A model generated the notes under the pieces. The model worked only from the letters and a program-made list of their open reading frames with translations, was not told the DNA's origin and did not search any database. The translations under genes were made by a program, and so were the position numbers. A stretch of 48,242 nucleotides of DNA from the NCBI GenBank assembly GCA_944390895.1, contig CALXRQ010000012.1:1-48242 (forward strand), written 5' to 3'. Of the stretch, positions 48,228-48,242 are shown piece after piece. This DNA comes from an uncultured Alphaproteobacteria bacterium (GTDB taxonomy: Bacteria; Pseudomonadota; Alphaproteobacteria; RF32; CAG-239). Positions within the stretch are counted from its first letter, which is position 1. Every line of letters starts with the position of its first letter.

Positions 48228-48242
48228 AATAGTCCTTGTTGC

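Overview
The window looks like chromosomal DNA of a flagellated alphaproteobacterium. The family evidence is TrcR/DUF1013, FliX beside a Cys-poor DksA, FlhA-FlhF-FlhG, zapA next to 6S RNA, lpxC-bamD-recN, rnpB near mraZ, maf-rng-yacG, ffh-rpsP-rimM-trmD-rplS, and a MurD2/MurL route for D-glutamate. The small secreted proteins and the short prepilin-like protein resemble those of host- or gut-associated Rhodospirillales-like lineages, but that placement is inference. Most of the window is core chromosome. I see no phage, no insertion sequence, no CRISPR array and no integrase.

Layout. 1-6145: the end of a flagellar export cluster (flhA 3' part, flhF, flhG), then a 596-residue protein with a FliK-like tail and a membrane-anchored J-domain protein, tightly packed. 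6177-9212: a promoter and an unrecognised 409-residue protein, then on the minus strand a zapA-associated coiled coil, zapA, 6S RNA and a YmdB-type phosphoesterase. 9301-12614: a ThiE-like barrel, efp, a degenerate inositol-monophosphatase homologue, an OmpA-like periplasmic protein and rpmE. 12695-15996: a membrane protein with a possible degenerate nucleotide-cyclase fold, an unknown soluble protein, and trcR. 16045-21726: dapE, a pyrimidine 5'-nucleotidase and several small exported proteins (two lipoproteins, a beta-barrel, an HExxH protein, a prepilin-like protein). 21742-24638: fliX, dksA, maf, rng, yacG.

24656-28983 (minus): an HTH protein, a structured intergenic region with a tandem 52-nt repeat, recN, bamD, lpxC and the RNase P RNA. 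29175-32843 (plus): a four-copy 10-bp-periodic MraZ operator and mraZ-rsmH-ftsL-ftsI. The division/cell-wall (dcw) cluster then stops and gltX follows. 34339-37091: a lipoprotein hydrolase, a 41-residue membrane protein and a CoA-disulfide reductase with a rhodanese tail. 37194-41040: the ffh operon, with a strong promoter, a long structured leader and an ATT start codon, followed by rpsP-rimM-trmD-rplS. 41187-48218: a DUF805 protein, a Usg-type pseudo-dehydrogenase, an MscS-family channel, murL-murD2 and tRNA-Thr(CGT).

Most interesting points: the murL-murD2 pair, which implies D-Glu in peptidoglycan is made by L-Glu ligation and epimerisation rather than by racemase; the AUU start of ffh below a structured leader; the intact MraZ operator in front of a truncated dcw cluster; a duplicated RNA-like repeat behind recN whose hairpins differ at both paired positions; and several homologues that have lost catalytic residues (Usg-like, IMPase-like, ThiE-like, cyclase-like).
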